Assembly (NCBI GenBank): GCA_020445565.1
Contig: JAGRGI010000078.1
Span: 1-64,000 of the forward strand
Reading direction: 5' to 3'
From: Chromatiales bacterium
Lineage (GTDB): Bacteria > Pseudomonadota > Gammaproteobacteria > JAGRCI01
Length of the DNA stretch: 64,000 nt
The first letter of the stretch is position 1, and each line of letters opens with the position of its first letter. The translations under genes were made by a program, and so were the position numbers. Positions 37,510 through 47,701 of the stretch are shown here, one piece after another. The notes under the pieces were generated by a model. The model was not told the origin of the DNA and ran no database searches. It saw nothing but the letters and a program-made list of their open reading frames with translations.

Positions 37510-37980
37510 TCAGCCGTTCTCAGAATTGAAAAGCGCCTCGGCGCGCCGTTGAATCTCTTCCGGGCTCAGGTCTTCCTTGTGGGTGCCTACGAACCAGATA
37601 TGACCGAAAGGATCCTTCAACGTACCCGTGCGATCGCCATAGAACTGGTCTTCGACGGCCCTTACAATTTCTGCGCCGGCTGCTATTGCCTGCTCGAAGA
37701 CTGTATCTACATCCTCCACGTACAGATAAATCCCAATGGACGACCCCCTCAAGCTAAGTGGGTCGCCAATGGGGCTTTCCTCGCAGGTCTCTGACATCAT
37801 GATTCGGGAGTCGCCAACCAGCAATTCGGCATGACCGATCTGTCCATCGGGCATCTGTAGGCGGTACAGCTCGCTGGCGCCAAAAGCCTGTTTGTAGAAT
37901 TCGATGGCATCTATTCCACCTTTGATACTCAAATAGGGGGTCAGGCTGTGATAGCCGTCTGGTATGGGGCGAATAGACAT
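37510..37980 (-). CDS. Glyoxalase/VOC family protein (PhnB-like)
   Basis: 156 residues of the vicinal-oxygen-chelate fold in the PhnB/YcgI-like group. An N-terminal half begins LTPYLSIKGGIDAIEFYKQAFGA and carries GHAELLVGDSRIMMSE. The second half ends DRTGTLKDPFGHIWFVGTHKEDLSPEE with the metal-ligand glutamate/histidine pattern of PhnB. Enzymatic function is unassigned. It has its own likely promoter in the 166 bases to its right. Confidence 0.88.
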   Translation of the reverse strand: MSIRPIPDGYHSLTPYLSIKGGIDAIEFYKQAFGASELYRLQMPDGQIGHAELLVGDSRIMMSETCEESPIGDPLSLRGSSIGIYLYVEDVDTVFEQAIAAGAEIVRAVEDQFYGDRTGTLKDPFGHIWFVGTHKEDLSPEEIQRRAEALFNSENG

Positions 37981-38146
37981 GTCGTTCTCCAGCGTACAGT
38001 TCGCATAGTGCTTACAAGATCTAGCACATTTCGGCGGAGTAGTCGCTGCGCCAAACGATAAATCACCGGCTCACACAGCTGTGGCGGTGAGCGGGATGCG
38101 AACCCTGTGGAGCGATGCAGCAGCGGCCCAGTGGCCGATTACTACA

Positions 38147-39202
38147 CTACAACTGTGCCTTGCGTTCGGTCGCGCCCAGGTCATTTTCCGAGGCGACCTG
38201 ATTGCGACCGTTGTTCTTGGCGTAATAGAGCGCTGCGTCGGCTCGCTCGATCAGGCTTTCCGCGTCGTCCTCGGGGCGGAATACAGCCACGCCCAACGAT
38301 ACCGTCACCTTGCCCAGGGGCTCGTTGCTGCCGGCTTTTTTCAGCGTTGCTCCGGCAACGGCGGATCGCACGCGCTCGGCGACGATCCTGGCTCCTGGCA
38401 GATTGGTGGCTGGCAGTATGGCGGCAAACTCCTCTCCACCGAAACGCGCCATCACGTCCGGCCCACGTCCTTGTCGTTCCAGTGTGGTGGCGACGAACTT
38501 GATGACCTTGTCGCCGACGATGTGGCCGTGGGAATCGTTGACCCGCTTGAAGTGATCGATGTCGGCCAATACCAGGCATAAATCCGTTCCCTTTTCCCGT
38601 GCCACCTCCATCAAGCCATTCAGGCGTTCGTCAAATGAGCGCCGGTTGTACAGACCGCTGAGCCCGTCAGTGGCGGCTTGTCGCTGGATGCGCTCCAGGT
38701 CGCGGCGCAGGGATTCCACCTCTTCCGAGGTTTTCTGGAGATGCTCCTTCAGTCGGCCACCGCTCTCCCCCATGCGCTGCGTCTCGTTGATGATCTTGCC
38801 GACGACATCGCGAATCTCCTTTACGTCATTGCTAAGGCCCAGCTGGTTGGAACATTCGTCGAGGTTGCGTTGAAACTCGGCCGCGCTATCGCCGGTTTGG
38901 ATTACTTCTTGAGCTACGTCGTTGAGCAGGCGGATGAAATCGGCCCGGCTGCGCTCCAGGTCGCCCGGATCGCACGTGCCGATGTAACGCAGAAACAGTT
39001 GCTCGCTGATTTCGGCGTCGAGTCCTCCACGACGTTGCAACTGCCGATCGATGGCTTCCCTCAGGGCATCGCTCTTACCCGAGACGTAGGCGTACCAGAC
39101 TGCATAGTTGACCGGGTTGGCGGCAATCCCGTTGCGGGTCATCAAGGGTAAAGCCAAGCGGGCATACTCCGCTGCCTGGTCGACGCTGTCTTCGTATTTC
39201 AT
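38147..39202 (-). CDS. Cytosolic diguanylate cyclase with helical N-terminal domain
   Basis: 351 residues with no membrane span. The first ~170 residues are helical (ARLALPLMTRNGIAANPVNYAVWYAYVSG), a region type found at the front of many soluble cyclases and probably a regulatory coiled coil. The GGDEF domain has DIDHFKRVNDSHGH, the active loop RFGGEEF near residue 252 and an inhibitory RGPD motif before it, so it should be active and feedback-inhibited. It is transcribed away from the 455-base region that also serves the HMA-like gene. Confidence 0.9.
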   Translation of the reverse strand: MKYEDSVDQAAEYARLALPLMTRNGIAANPVNYAVWYAYVSGKSDALREAIDRQLQRRGGLDAEISEQLFLRYIGTCDPGDLERSRADFIRLLNDVAQEVIQTGDSAAEFQRNLDECSNQLGLSNDVKEIRDVVGKIINETQRMGESGGRLKEHLQKTSEEVESLRRDLERIQRQAATDGLSGLYNRRSFDERLNGLMEVAREKGTDLCLVLADIDHFKRVNDSHGHIVGDKVIKFVATTLERQGRGPDVMARFGGEEFAAILPATNLPGARIVAERVRSAVAGATLKKAGSNEPLGKVTVSLGVAVFRPEDDAESLIERADAALYYAKNNGRNQVASENDLGATERKAQL

Positions 39203-39657
39203 TGCTCACCCAATTTCTGAGGTCCCCGTTCAACTCGTTGAAACTCGCCCACGGACAGCCAACGTGGCCACATTTTTCTTTATTGGGGTTTTCCCGAAGT
39301 CTTGTCCGGTTACCACATTATTGTCCATGGTATTCGGCCGGTCGTCGGAAATCTTTACATTTGTGGCGGAGGTATTTGGGTGCAATTGTGACGAAATGAA
39401 ACAGTTTTTAGCTGAAGGTCTATTTGGTCGCCCCCAGGGCTTAGGGGCTGCTGTGCAAAGCTTTCGGTTCCAAACTTGACATGAGTGGAGGCGGCGACCA
39501 GCAGCTTCGGGCCGGGTTGTTTCGGCGGGCCATAAAAAAATTCTGTGCAAGACTAACCTTTTAAAGAGGTAATCGTTAGGCATACTTATGCAGTAACCCC
39601 GGCCCTGTCCGGGCCGGTTTTCCCACCGCAATCTCGCCTTACCCATGGAGGTGCCAG
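39203..39657. promoter_or_regulatory. Divergent region: a dyad and a terminator-like hairpin before the HMA-like gene
   Basis: No gene. Near the right end are a dyad GCATA-CT-TATGC (39580-39591), further flanked by GTTA and TAAC, and a hairpin CCGGCCC/GGGCCGG followed by TTTT (39599-39621), 30 bases before the ribosome-binding site. A dyad next to an attenuator-like stem suggests regulated transcription. A TTGACA at 39476-39481 lacks a convincing -10 partner. Confidence 0.45.
39599..39621 (+). terminator. Rho-independent-type hairpin in the leader of the HMA-like gene
   Basis: CCGGCCC, loop TGTCC, GGGCCGG, then TTTT. It points right but no gene ends upstream on that strand, so it could act as an attenuator for the gene at 39658. 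Confidence 0.5.
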
Positions 39658-39891
39658 ATGGATATGAAAATGGTAGATGTCCTGGTGCATGTCGACGAAA
39701 CCCTGGAAAATCATGATCGGGGTCGGCTTCAGGATCACATCCGTGAGTTGGATGGTGTGCTGGCCGTCAGTTCGCAAGACAAGCGTCCGCATCTGATTTC
39801 TGTGGAATACGACCCCGACCGCACCAGTAGCCAGAGCATCCTCGCCCAGGTTCACTCCGACGGGCTGCACGCGGAGTTGGTCGGACTCTGA
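39658..39891 (+). CDS. HMA-like small protein lacking the CxxC metal site
   Basis: 77 residues with a ferredoxin-like alternation (VDVLVHVDETLENHDRGRLQDHI, then VLAVSSQDKRPHLISVEYDP, then SQSILAQVHSDGLHAELV), like heavy-metal-associated domains. The usual MxCxxC loop is missing and the chain has no cysteine, so it may bind a non-metal partner or have lost metal transport. A GGAGG-type site precedes ATG 39658. The dyad and hairpin just upstream suggest control by an unseen regulator. Confidence 0.65.
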   Translation: MDMKMVDVLVHVDETLENHDRGRLQDHIRELDGVLAVSSQDKRPHLISVEYDPDRTSSQSILAQVHSDGLHAELVGL

Positions 39892-40049
39892 CCTCCTGCT
39901 TTTGTTGTTCAGGCCGGGTTAGTCCCAGGCCCAACCCGGCCGGGAGAGTCTGTTTTGGCGCAACGCAAAACCAGGCTTCATCCGTGCAAGGCCCCCACCG
40001 GCGGGTTTAAAATTCACGGCTGTCAACAAGCTCAGCGTGAATCCCGCTT

Positions 40050-40535
40050 ATGAAAAAAGTGAAGGTCTTGTTTGTGTGCATGGGTAACATCTGCCGTTCG
40101 CCCACCGCCCATGGCGTGTTTCGTCACATGCTGGTGGAAGAAGGGTTGATTCATCAGGTGGAAGTGGACTCCGCCGGCACCCATGCCTACCACGTTGGTG
40201 AATCCCCTGACCGGCGCTCGCAAAGCGCCGCTTGGGAGCGCAGCATTGATCTGTCGGACCTCAGCGCCCGCAAGGTGCAGGGGGCTGACTTTGTGGAGTT
40301 CGACTTCATTGTCGCCATGGACCACGACAATCTCAGCAATCTGCGCGCCTCCTGTCCGGCCGAGCACCAGCACAAACTGCACTTGATGCTGGATTTCTCG
40401 CCCGATGCCGAAGGGCAGGACGTTCCCGATCCCTACTACGGCGGCCCCATGGGTTTCCAGCGCGTACTCGATCTGGTCACCGATGGCTCCCGCGGCCTGT
40501 TGGCGCGGGTGCGATCGACTCTGGAGCAAACCTAG
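40050..40535 (+). CDS. Low-molecular-weight protein-tyrosine phosphatase
   Basis: 161 residues, slightly longer than the usual ~150. The phosphate loop is FVCMGNICRSPTAHGVF (CxxxxxR with the Cys at 10), and the acid loop is DVPDPYYGGPMGFQRVLDLV. It would dephosphorylate tyrosines on capsule or export kinases (Wzc-type) or other substrates. There is no wzc or capsule gene nearby. It is followed, convergently, by rne. Confidence 0.92.
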   Translation: MKKVKVLFVCMGNICRSPTAHGVFRHMLVEEGLIHQVEVDSAGTHAYHVGESPDRRSQSAAWERSIDLSDLSARKVQGADFVEFDFIVAMDHDNLSNLRASCPAEHQHKLHLMLDFSPDAEGQDVPDPYYGGPMGFQRVLDLVTDGSRGLLARVRSTLEQT

Positions 40536-40691
40536 GAGTCTGACACGTCGGCATCCAGACGCCAGACGTGCCATCGCGGACGCTCTTCATCCGACAGGCT
40601 CCTGGCCGGACCTGTTCTCATCCACCGGCCCACTGTTAGCTGGGCTGGTGGCGAAAAGGGGAGCCTGTTTCTCTGGGACCGCGCTTTGGCC

Positions 40692-43139
40692 TCACTCCCC
40701 GCCGCCGGCCACCTTGTCGACGCTGTGGGTGGGTTCCGGCTTAGCCGATTCCTTGGGTGGTGGCGGTGCAGTGGCTTCGCTGCTTGGTCGGGGTGGCGGT
40801 GGCTCAGCGGTCTGGGATGATGGTTTGGCCGATAAAGGCTCAGCCGTTGCGGATACCGGGCCAGCGCCGGTTTCCCGTGAGCTGCTGGCAGCCTCGGCAC
40901 CGTCTTGCTTTGGCGAAGTCTTGCGGCGTCCGCCGCGCCGGCGCGGACGTGGACGACTCTCGCCGTCGCTACCTTCCGTGCGGCTGTTGGCGGGTTTTGT
41001 GCCCTGCTCAGTTGACGGTTCCGGCTTGCCGGCAGCAGTCGCGGTCGGCTGTGCCTCTATGGCGCTGGTGTTCTGATTCTCGGCGATATTGGTTCCTGTT
41101 TCGTTGCCGTCCTCCGGCTTGCGTCTACGTCTACCGCCTCGGCGACCACGCCTGCTGGCCCCCTTGGCGCTCGCATCGGCGCTTTTCTCATCCTTCTTGG
41201 TGTCGGCAGGTGTTTCCGGGCGCGGTTTATTGGCGGTACGGGCCACCGGCTTTTCTTTGCCTTGAGCCTCATTGCCGCCGGAGCGCGCATCGGAGCCTGG
41301 TCTGCGCGCGCTGCTGCGGCGGTTCCTGCCTGGTCCCCGATCGGCGGTGGTATTGGAGCGGCGACCACCACGGCGGGTGCCGGGGGTGCTGACTGGCTCG
41401 CGAGCCTCGCTGCTCGTTTCCTCGGTTTCTTTGTTTTCACCGCCAAACAATGTGCCGAACAGGCGTTTGATGAAGCCGGGGCGGTTTTCACGCACGGGCG
41501 GATGGTCGGCCTGAGCGGGCGCCGGGGTGCCGGGCTGTACGCCGCGTACAGCGGGTTGCTCCGGGGCGTGGGTGTGGCGTTCGGCGCGATGTTCGGGGAG
41601 TGTTTCCTCCGGTTCGGAAACCAGCCGGTAGCTGGGCGCGGCCGGGGCCTCGGCGCCGGCCTCGTCACTGGCGCGAACGCGCTGTACCTCGTAGCGCGGT
41701 GTCTCCATGTGACGATTGGGCACCAGTACGATCTGTACGCCCTGACGCTGTTCCACGGCCGCAATCTGCGTGCGCTTTTCATTGAGCAGGAAGGTGGCCG
41801 CTTCGATGGGCAACTCGGCGGTCACCTTGGCCGTGTTCTCTTTCATGGCCTCTTCCTCGACGATGCGCAACACCGACAGGGCCAGGGATTCGATGCCCCG
41901 AATGGTGCCCTGGCCATTGCAGCGAGGGCAGACCATCTGAGTGGATTCTCCCAGGGAGGGACGCAGACGCTGACGCGACATTTCCAGCAGGCCGAAACGC
42001 GAGATGCGGCCAAGTTGGATGCGCGCGCGGTCGGCCTTGACGGCATCACGCAAGCGGTTTTCCACCTCCCGTTGATTGCGGGTGGGGGTCATGTCGATGA
42101 AGTCCACGACCAACAGCCCGCCCAGATCGCGCAGTCGCAATTGCCGGGCAATTTCTTCGGCGGCCTCCAGGTTGGTGTTGAGGGCGGTTTCCTCGATGTC
42201 GCCACCTTTGGTGGAGCGCGCCGAGTTGATATCGATGGTGGTCAGGGCCTCGGTGTGGTCGATAACGATGGCGCCACCCGAAGGCAGGCGAACTTCACGC
42301 TGGTAGGCGGTTTCGATCTGAGACTCGATCTGGAAACGGGTAAACAGTGGGACGGCGTCTTCGTAGAGTTTCACCCGCCGCAGATTCTGCGGCATCACCT
42401 GCTGCATGAAGTCCTGCGCCTGTTGATAGACGGCTGGGCTGTCCACCAGGATTTCACCGATGTCGTTGCGCAGGTAGTCGCGGATGGCACGGATGATGAT
42501 GTTGCTTTCCTGATAGATCAGGAACGGCGCTTTGCGCTGGCTGGCGGCGGATTCGATCGCCTCCCAGAGTTTAAGGAGGTAATCCAGATCCCACTGTAGC
42601 TCCTCGGCGCTCCGACCGACGCCGGCGGTGCGCACGATCAGGCCCATGCCATCTGGGATCTCCAGGCTGGACATGGCTTCACGCAGTTCGGAACGGTCGT
42701 CACCCTCAATGCGACGGGACACCCCGCCTGCGCGGGGATTGTTGGGCATCAGAACCAGATAGCGTCCTGGCAGGCTGACGAAGGTGGTGAGGGCCGCGCC
42801 TTTATTGCCGCGTTCCTCTTTTTCCACCTGCACGACCACTTCCTGTCCCTCGCGGATGGCGTCCTGGATGGCCACCCGCCCCGGCTGTTTGCCGGCCTCG
42901 CTGCGAAAATAGCTGCGGGCGATTTCCTTCAGCGGAAGAAAACCGTGGCGTTCGGCTCCGTAATCGACAAAGGCGGCCTCCAGGCTGGGCTCTACGCGTG
43001 TCACCCGGGCCTTGTAGATATTGGATTTTTTCTGTTCGCGGTTCGGGGTTTCGATGTCCAGATCGTAGAGTTTCTGTCCATCGACCATGGCGACGCGCAG
43101 TTCTTCCGCCTGCGTCGCGTTAATCAACATTCTTTTCAT
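40692..43139 (-). CDS. rne: Ribonuclease E
   Basis: 815 residues. The N-terminal catalytic half has the S1 domain (about 39-119: [21 protein letters not shown]), the 5' sensor region, the DNase I-like acidic residues in [10 protein letters not shown] and [10 protein letters not shown], and the zinc-link CPRCNGQ at about 404-407, as in E. coli. The C-terminal ~300 residues are disordered, rich in Arg, Pro, Glu and Gly ([12 protein letters not shown]), and probably form the degradosome/RNA-binding scaffold; they are shorter than in E. coli (1061 residues). The start [17 protein letters not shown] matches exactly the family start. Confidence 0.95.
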   Translation of the reverse strand: MKRMLINATQAEELRVAMVDGQKLYDLDIETPNREQKKSNIYKARVTRVEPSLEAAFVDYGAERHGFLPLKEIARSYFRSEAGKQPGRVAIQDAIREGQEVVVQVEKEERGNKGAALTTFVSLPGRYLVLMPNNPRAGGVSRRIEGDDRSELREAMSSLEIPDGMGLIVRTAGVGRSAEELQWDLDYLLKLWEAIESAASQRKAPFLIYQESNIIIRAIRDYLRNDIGEILVDSPAVYQQAQDFMQQVMPQNLRRVKLYEDAVPLFTRFQIESQIETAYQREVRLPSGGAIVIDHTEALTTIDINSARSTKGGDIEETALNTNLEAAEEIARQLRLRDLGGLLVVDFIDMTPTRNQREVENRLRDAVKADRARIQLGRISRFGLLEMSRQRLRPSLGESTQMVCPRCNGQGTIRGIESLALSVLRIVEEEAMKENTAKVTAELPIEAATFLLNEKRTQIAAVEQRQGVQIVLVPNRHMETPRYEVQRVRASDEAGAEAPAAPSYRLVSEPEETLPEHRAERHTHAPEQPAVRGVQPGTPAPAQADHPPVRENRPGFIKRLFGTLFGGENKETEETSSEAREPVSTPGTRRGGRRSNTTADRGPGRNRRSSARRPGSDARSGGNEAQGKEKPVARTANKPRPETPADTKKDEKSADASAKGASRRGRRGGRRRRKPEDGNETGTNIAENQNTSAIEAQPTATAAGKPEPSTEQGTKPANSRTEGSDGESRPRPRRRGGRRKTSPKQDGAEAASSSRETGAGPVSATAEPLSAKPSSQTAEPPPPRPSSEATAPPPPKESAKPEPTHSVDKVAGGGE

Positions 43140-43924
43140 CGGTACGGGATTCCCCTGGTAGGGACCCGGTCAATCCATTCCCGAGCGGAAGGGAAACGCT
43201 ATCCGTATATGACAGGATGCGCCAGACGTCCTCGCTGCGCCCAGGCGCAACGCGCATGGTTGCGCGTGCGACGAGCTAGCCACGCTCTGGCGGGGGTAGC
43301 CCGTGGTGTCGGTATCGCACGATACTGATGGTCTGCACGAGGTTCGACGCTATCCAGTCTGCTTTCGGGCCAGACCCGGTTGGGGGCCTTTTCGGCCCGT
43401 GTCGCGCCCGATCATCTGTGGTCGGGTGCCGGATCAGGTTTTGCATTTCTCATCGGCTACGGGGGAGGAGGTCCGGGTTCCGTTCCGTGGGCCCGCTGAT
43501 CGCGGGTGCACGGAAGGTGTTCAATGGTTCCGAAGCCATAGGCCGGTGTTCGACAATTCTGCTGCGCCGCGCGCCTTGATATGACGTTTTGGGTGCGGCG
43601 GCAGAATCCGGTCGAGTTTGCCGGTTGATGGCTCCCCCTTGTTTTCGACACCGGGCGCCCGGGACTTTAGCGGGCCACCAAGGTCCGAGTGTCGTTGAAA
43701 ATCGTTTGCATCGTCTCGCCAACACACGCGCAATACTGAGCGGTCTGGGATCTTGCCGTGGCCTCGGGTCGGACGAGGGCGCGCGAGCGGCGCATCACCT
43801 TTGGAATATAGCAATAGAACGGTTTTCCGGCAAACACCCCGTCGGTTTGGCTGTTCGAAGTTGTCTCATTTGCAGATGAGGACTATTCGAAGCCGTCCAT
43901 AAGGAAATTGGGTATGATTCGCCG
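43140..43924. promoter_or_regulatory. Gene-free region: rne 5' untranslated leader and rluC upstream region
   Basis: 785 bases between divergent rne and rluC. On the rne side are a 7-bp hairpin ACGCGCA/TGCGCGT with loop TGGT (43250-43267) and a 5-bp hairpin GGGCC/GGCCC (43384-43398). E. coli rne feeds back on its own level through hairpins in a 361-base leader, so a similar use is plausible. Next to rluC a TATGAT (43913-43918) precedes the start by six bases with no obvious ribosome-binding site. Confidence 0.45.
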
Positions 43925-44878
43925 ATGTCAGGCAAAGCTCCCTCGAATCCGTCGGTAAAGGAAGCATTGATCGATCGCGATCAGGAAGGTCAGCGTATCG
44001 ACAACTTCCTGCGCACCAACTTGAAAGGTGTACCCAAGACCCACATTTACCGAATCCTGCGGACCGGGCAGGTACGCGTGAACGGTGGTCGGATTCGCCC
44101 CGAATACCGGCTCAAGGCTGGCGATCGGGTGCGGATACCGCCGGTGCGGGTCGCCGAAGCAGGGCAGACCCCTGCGCCGTCTCCGGCCTTGCTTGAGAGA
44201 CTGCGTGGCCGTGTGATCCACGAGGACAGCAGTTTGCTGATACTCAACAAGCCGGCAGGGCTCGCGGTACACGGCGGCAGCGGGTTGGATTTCGGCGCCA
44301 TTGAGGCGTTACGCGCGTTGCGCACTGATGAACCCTTCCTGGAGTTGGCCCATCGGCTGGATCGAGACACCTCCGGATGTCTGATCATTGCCAAAAAGCG
44401 TTCCGCGCTACGCGGTATTCAAACCTTGCTGCGCGAGGGGCACGGGGTGGACAAGCGCTATCTGGCTCTGGTGGTGGGGCGTTGGCCGCGACGCCGCAGC
44501 CGGGTGGAGGCGCCGTTGCGTAAGAATACCCTGCGGGGCGGGGAGCGAGTGGTGCGGGTAGAACCCTCTGGCAAGCCCTCGGAGACGCGGTTCGAGGTAG
44601 TCGAAACCTTCTCGGGTGCCACCCTGGTGGCCGCACGGCCGATCACTGGCCGCACCCACCAGATACGGGTGCATGCGGTGCACGTCGGCCATCCGATTGC
44701 CGGCGACGACAAATACGGCGATGCGGCCTTCAACCGCTCCATGGCGGATGTGGGCCTGCGGCGTTTGTTTCTACATGCCGAATCCCTGCGTTTCCGCCTG
44801 CCGGGGGCGGAGCAGGAGATTCAGGTATCCGCGCCCCTGGACGATGAACTCGAGGCCGTGTTGGGGCGCTTGCGGTAG
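43925..44878 (+). CDS. rluC: 23S rRNA pseudouridine synthase RluC
   Basis: 317 residues. An N-terminal S4-like RNA-binding domain (GQRIDNFLRTNLKGVPKTHIYRILRTGQVRVNG) is followed by the RluA-type catalytic domain with the key Asp in AHRLDRDTSGCLIIAKK. It makes pseudouridines 955, 2504 and 2580 in 23S rRNA. The neighbouring rne and the HAD gene behind it are the usual context for rluC in gammaproteobacteria. RluD is excluded by context rather than by motif. Confidence 0.93.
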   Translation: MSGKAPSNPSVKEALIDRDQEGQRIDNFLRTNLKGVPKTHIYRILRTGQVRVNGGRIRPEYRLKAGDRVRIPPVRVAEAGQTPAPSPALLERLRGRVIHEDSSLLILNKPAGLAVHGGSGLDFGAIEALRALRTDEPFLELAHRLDRDTSGCLIIAKKRSALRGIQTLLREGHGVDKRYLALVVGRWPRRRSRVEAPLRKNTLRGGERVVRVEPSGKPSETRFEVVETFSGATLVAARPITGRTHQIRVHAVHVGHPIAGDDKYGDAAFNRSMADVGLRRLFLHAESLRFRLPGAEQEIQVSAPLDDELEAVLGRLR

Positions 44879-44881
44879 GTG

Positions 44882-45538
44882 ATGATGACGGCTCGATTTG
44901 ATTTGATCGTATTTGACTGGGACGGAACGCTGATGGATTCCGAGTCCCACATTGTCGCGTGCATGCAGCAGGCTTGTCGCGATCTGGGCCTGGAGGTACT
45001 GCCCGCCGTACAGGTGCGCAACGTTATCGGCCTGGGTTTGACCGAGGCCATTCAGGCGTTGCTTCCCGGTGCTGATGGGGACCGTGTACGCCAGTTCGCC
45101 GATCGCTATCGGCATCACTTTCTTTCCACTGCCGATGAGATGGCAGCCTTTTTTCCGGGCGCGGAAAAAGTTCTGGATCGGCTCGAATCTGCCGGCTATC
45201 TGCTCGGTGTGGCCACTGGCAAGAGTCGTCGCGGCCTGGATCGGGTGCTGGCGAGCACTGGTTGGCGACATCGGTTTCACGCCACCCGTTGCGCCGACGA
45301 GACATTCTCGAAACCCCATCCGGAGATGCTCTTGCAGATCATGGATGTACTCGGCGTGAAACCGGGTCGCACTCTGATGATCGGCGACACCGAATATGAT
45401 CTGGAGATGGCCAGCGGTGCCGGGGCAGCCTCCGTGGGGGTGAGCTACGGTGTGCACGAGTCGCAACGCCTGATGCGCCATGGCCCGTTGACCATACTCG
45501 ACGATATCGCCGAACTGCCCGGTTGGCTGGGCTTGTGA
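44882..45538 (+). CDS. HAD-IA family hydrolase (Gph-like phosphatase)
   Basis: About 218 residues. Motif I is FDWDGTLMDSESH, motif II is in VATGKSRRGLDRVLAST, motif III KPHPEMLLQIM and motif IV MIGDTEYDLEMASGAGA, i.e. Asp nucleophile, Thr/Ser, Lys and the acidic pair. The small helical cap lies between I and II. Phosphoglycolate or sugar phosphates are typical substrates; the rluC context is common in Pseudomonas. Candidate starts are GTG 44879, ATG 44882 and ATG 44885; there are two ATGs in a row. Confidence 0.88.
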   Translation: MMTARFDLIVFDWDGTLMDSESHIVACMQQACRDLGLEVLPAVQVRNVIGLGLTEAIQALLPGADGDRVRQFADRYRHHFLSTADEMAAFFPGAEKVLDRLESAGYLLGVATGKSRRGLDRVLASTGWRHRFHATRCADETFSKPHPEMLLQIMDVLGVKPGRTLMIGDTEYDLEMASGAGAASVGVSYGVHESQRLMRHGPLTILDDIAELPGWLGL

Positions 45539-45562
45539 ACGAACTGGATCCGGGAGGACACC

Positions 45563-46525
45563 GTGGTGGAGTCGAATAGTCGCGGCGCAACGGGGGGAGA
45601 TCCGCGCTGGGAGCGGGTCTTGATCGAGAAGCTGGCGACAGAATCCCTGAAGGAGCAGCGCCGGGCACGCCGTTGGGGCATTTTTTTCAAATTCTTGCTG
45701 TTCGCCTATCTGGCTGTGCTGTTGGTCCTTTCGTATCCCAAATGGCTGCCGGAGTCCGGCAAGGACGGCGAGGGGCACACCGCTCTGGTGAAACTCGATG
45801 GCGTGATCGTCGATGGCGGTAAGGCCGGCGCCGACCAAGTGAATGAGGGGCTGAAGAACGCCTTCGAGGACGAGAATACCAAGGGCGTCGTGCTGAGCAT
45901 CAACAGTCCCGGTGGCAGTCCGGTGCAATCGGGGCGAATCTATGAGGAGGTTCTGCGGCTGCGAAAGGAGCATCCGGACATTCCGGTCTATGCGGTGATC
46001 GGCGATATTTGCGCCTCTGGCGGTTACTACGTTGCCGCGGCGGCAGACAGGATCTACGCCGATCGCGCCAGTCTGGTGGGTTCTATCGGTGTGCGCTATG
46101 ACGGCTTCGGTTTTGTCGACGCCATGGGCAAGCTGGGGATCGAACGCCGGTTGCTCACGGCCGGCGAGAACAAAGCCTTGCTCGATCCCTTTTTACCCCT
46201 CAAGCCCGGCCAGGAGGTCCATATGCAGGGCTTGTTGGATGAGATTCATGAGCAATTCATCGATCGCGTGCGAACCGGTCGTGGCGATCGCCTGAAGGAT
46301 GAGCCTGGACTGTTCTCTGGTCTGGTGTGGTCCGGAGAGCGGGCCGTGGCGCTGGGGTTGGTGGACGAATTGTCTGACGCTCAAACGGTCGCGCGTGAGG
46401 TGGTCGGTGCCGAAACCATCAAGGACTTCACCGAGAAAAAGGCTTTGCTGGAGCGCTTTGCCGAACGCTTGGGCAGTGCCTTCGCCAGTGGTTTGTGGAG
46501 TCTGGGTGCATCTGGCCTGCGCTGA
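45563..46525 (+). CDS. sppA: S49 family signal-peptide peptidase (SppA-like)
   Basis: 320 residues. One membrane anchor (about 40-58, IFFKFLLFAYLAVLLVLSY) is followed by a periplasmic serine peptidase domain. The nucleophile Ser lies in the ASGGYYVAAAADRIYA part and the Lys base in the later LLTAGENKALLDPF, as in the short, single-domain SppA. It digests signal peptides after preprotein processing. GTG 45563 sits behind GGGAGG. It follows the HAD gene in the same direction, probably in one operon with rluC. Confidence 0.9.
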   Translation: MVESNSRGATGGDPRWERVLIEKLATESLKEQRRARRWGIFFKFLLFAYLAVLLVLSYPKWLPESGKDGEGHTALVKLDGVIVDGGKAGADQVNEGLKNAFEDENTKGVVLSINSPGGSPVQSGRIYEEVLRLRKEHPDIPVYAVIGDICASGGYYVAAAADRIYADRASLVGSIGVRYDGFGFVDAMGKLGIERRLLTAGENKALLDPFLPLKPGQEVHMQGLLDEIHEQFIDRVRTGRGDRLKDEPGLFSGLVWSGERAVALGLVDELSDAQTVAREVVGAETIKDFTEKKALLERFAERLGSAFASGLWSLGASGLR

Positions 46526-46783
46526 TCGAGGGAAGGTGGCCCTGTTCGTTTGATGCTTTTCCCAGGCTGTTATCAGTATCTGCCGATTTACCTATGTTTT
46601 GTCATATTTTCGTAGCCTGCGAACCTGCGATAAGGTTCTGACTGGCGGGCGATACACAAGGGCAGAAAAGCCGGCGACAACGAGCGCGGTGTGAGGACAT
46701 ATCAAAGACACCCAATGTCGGTTTGCAACGTCTGGGGATGTTCTGGAGGCCGGATGCCTGGCGGTCTCAAGCCATTATGGTTG

Positions 46784-47701
46784 CTATGCAAGTGGCCATA
46801 GCATGGCCGCTCCGCGGACCCCGCTTGAGTCACCATGCTTCGCCGCCACCAAACGCGTGTCGACCCGATCGGAAAACACGTAGCGGCCCCAAAGGCGTGG
46901 TACGTTCCGGTAAAGCCGTGTCAGATTCGACAGCCCGCCGCCAAGGACGATGATCTGCGGGTCCAACAGATTGATCACCCCGGCCAGGCAGCGAGCCATG
47001 CGGTCCTCGTAGCGTTGTAGGGTGGATTCACAAAGCGCATCGCCCGATTGGGCTTGCAAGTCGATCTGCGCGGGCGAGAGTGTGGTGCCAGAGCGCAATT
47101 TGTGATCTTCCGTCATGCCCGGCCCGGACAACCAGGTTTCCACGCAGCCACGTTTGCCGCAATAGCAGGCACGGCCCGGCCGCTCGTCGTCCGTGGGCCA
47201 GGGCAATGGATTGTGTCCCCACTCACCGGCAATCGCATTGGCTCCCGCCAGCGGTCGTCCGAAGGTTACGATGCCCCCGCCGCAGCCGGTACCTATGATG
47301 ACGCCGAAGACGATATCGACGCCTGTGGCCGACCCATCGGTGGCCTCCGAAAGGGTCAGGCAGTCGGCGTCATTGGCCATGCGAATGGGCCGGCCTAGCC
47401 GGTTCTCCAAATCCATGAACAAGGGCTGCCCGTTGAGGCAGACAGAGTTTGAATTTTTCAGCAGGCCGCTCGTCGGGGAGATGGCACCTGGGGTGCCGAT
47501 GCCGATACTGGCCGCGAATCCCAGGCGTCGGTCCGCGCTTTCGATCAAGGCGGCGATTGCCTCCAGAGTGGCCCGATAATCACCCTGTGGCGTGGCAACC
47601 CGCTGACGGAAGCTCTCGCTGCCGTCAGCGCGCAAGGCGGCGATTTCTATCTTGGTCCCGCCCAGGTCAATGCCCAAGCGGACCCCCGGTTCATGAGGCA
47701 C
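46784..47701 (-). CDS. ROK family sugar kinase (Mak/NagK-like)
   Basis: 305 residues. The ATP site is LGIDLGGTKIEIAAL; the ROK zinc motif is CYCGKRGCVETWLSG. The sugar-binding NDADCLTLSEATDG and the second phosphate motif LGGGLSN are present. The family phosphorylates fructose, N-acetylglucosamine or glucose; I cannot tell which. It ends 258 bases after sppA on the opposite strand. The second dynamin-like gene ends about 160 bases beyond its start, on the same strand. Confidence 0.88.
   Translation of the reverse strand: MPHEPGVRLGIDLGGTKIEIAALRADGSESFRQRVATPQGDYRATLEAIAALIESADRRLGFAASIGIGTPGAISPTSGLLKNSNSVCLNGQPLFMDLENRLGRPIRMANDADCLTLSEATDGSATGVDIVFGVIIGTGCGGGIVTFGRPLAGANAIAGEWGHNPLPWPTDDERPGRACYCGKRGCVETWLSGPGMTEDHKLRSGTTLSPAQIDLQAQSGDALCESTLQRYEDRMARCLAGVINLLDPQIIVLGGGLSNLTRLYRNVPRLWGRYVFSDRVDTRLVAAKHGDSSGVRGAAMLWPLA

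Noticed and set aside
43913-43925. Leaderless rluC transcript from TATGAT six bases before its start
   Set aside because: No -35 box at 17 bases, so a promoter there is not supported.
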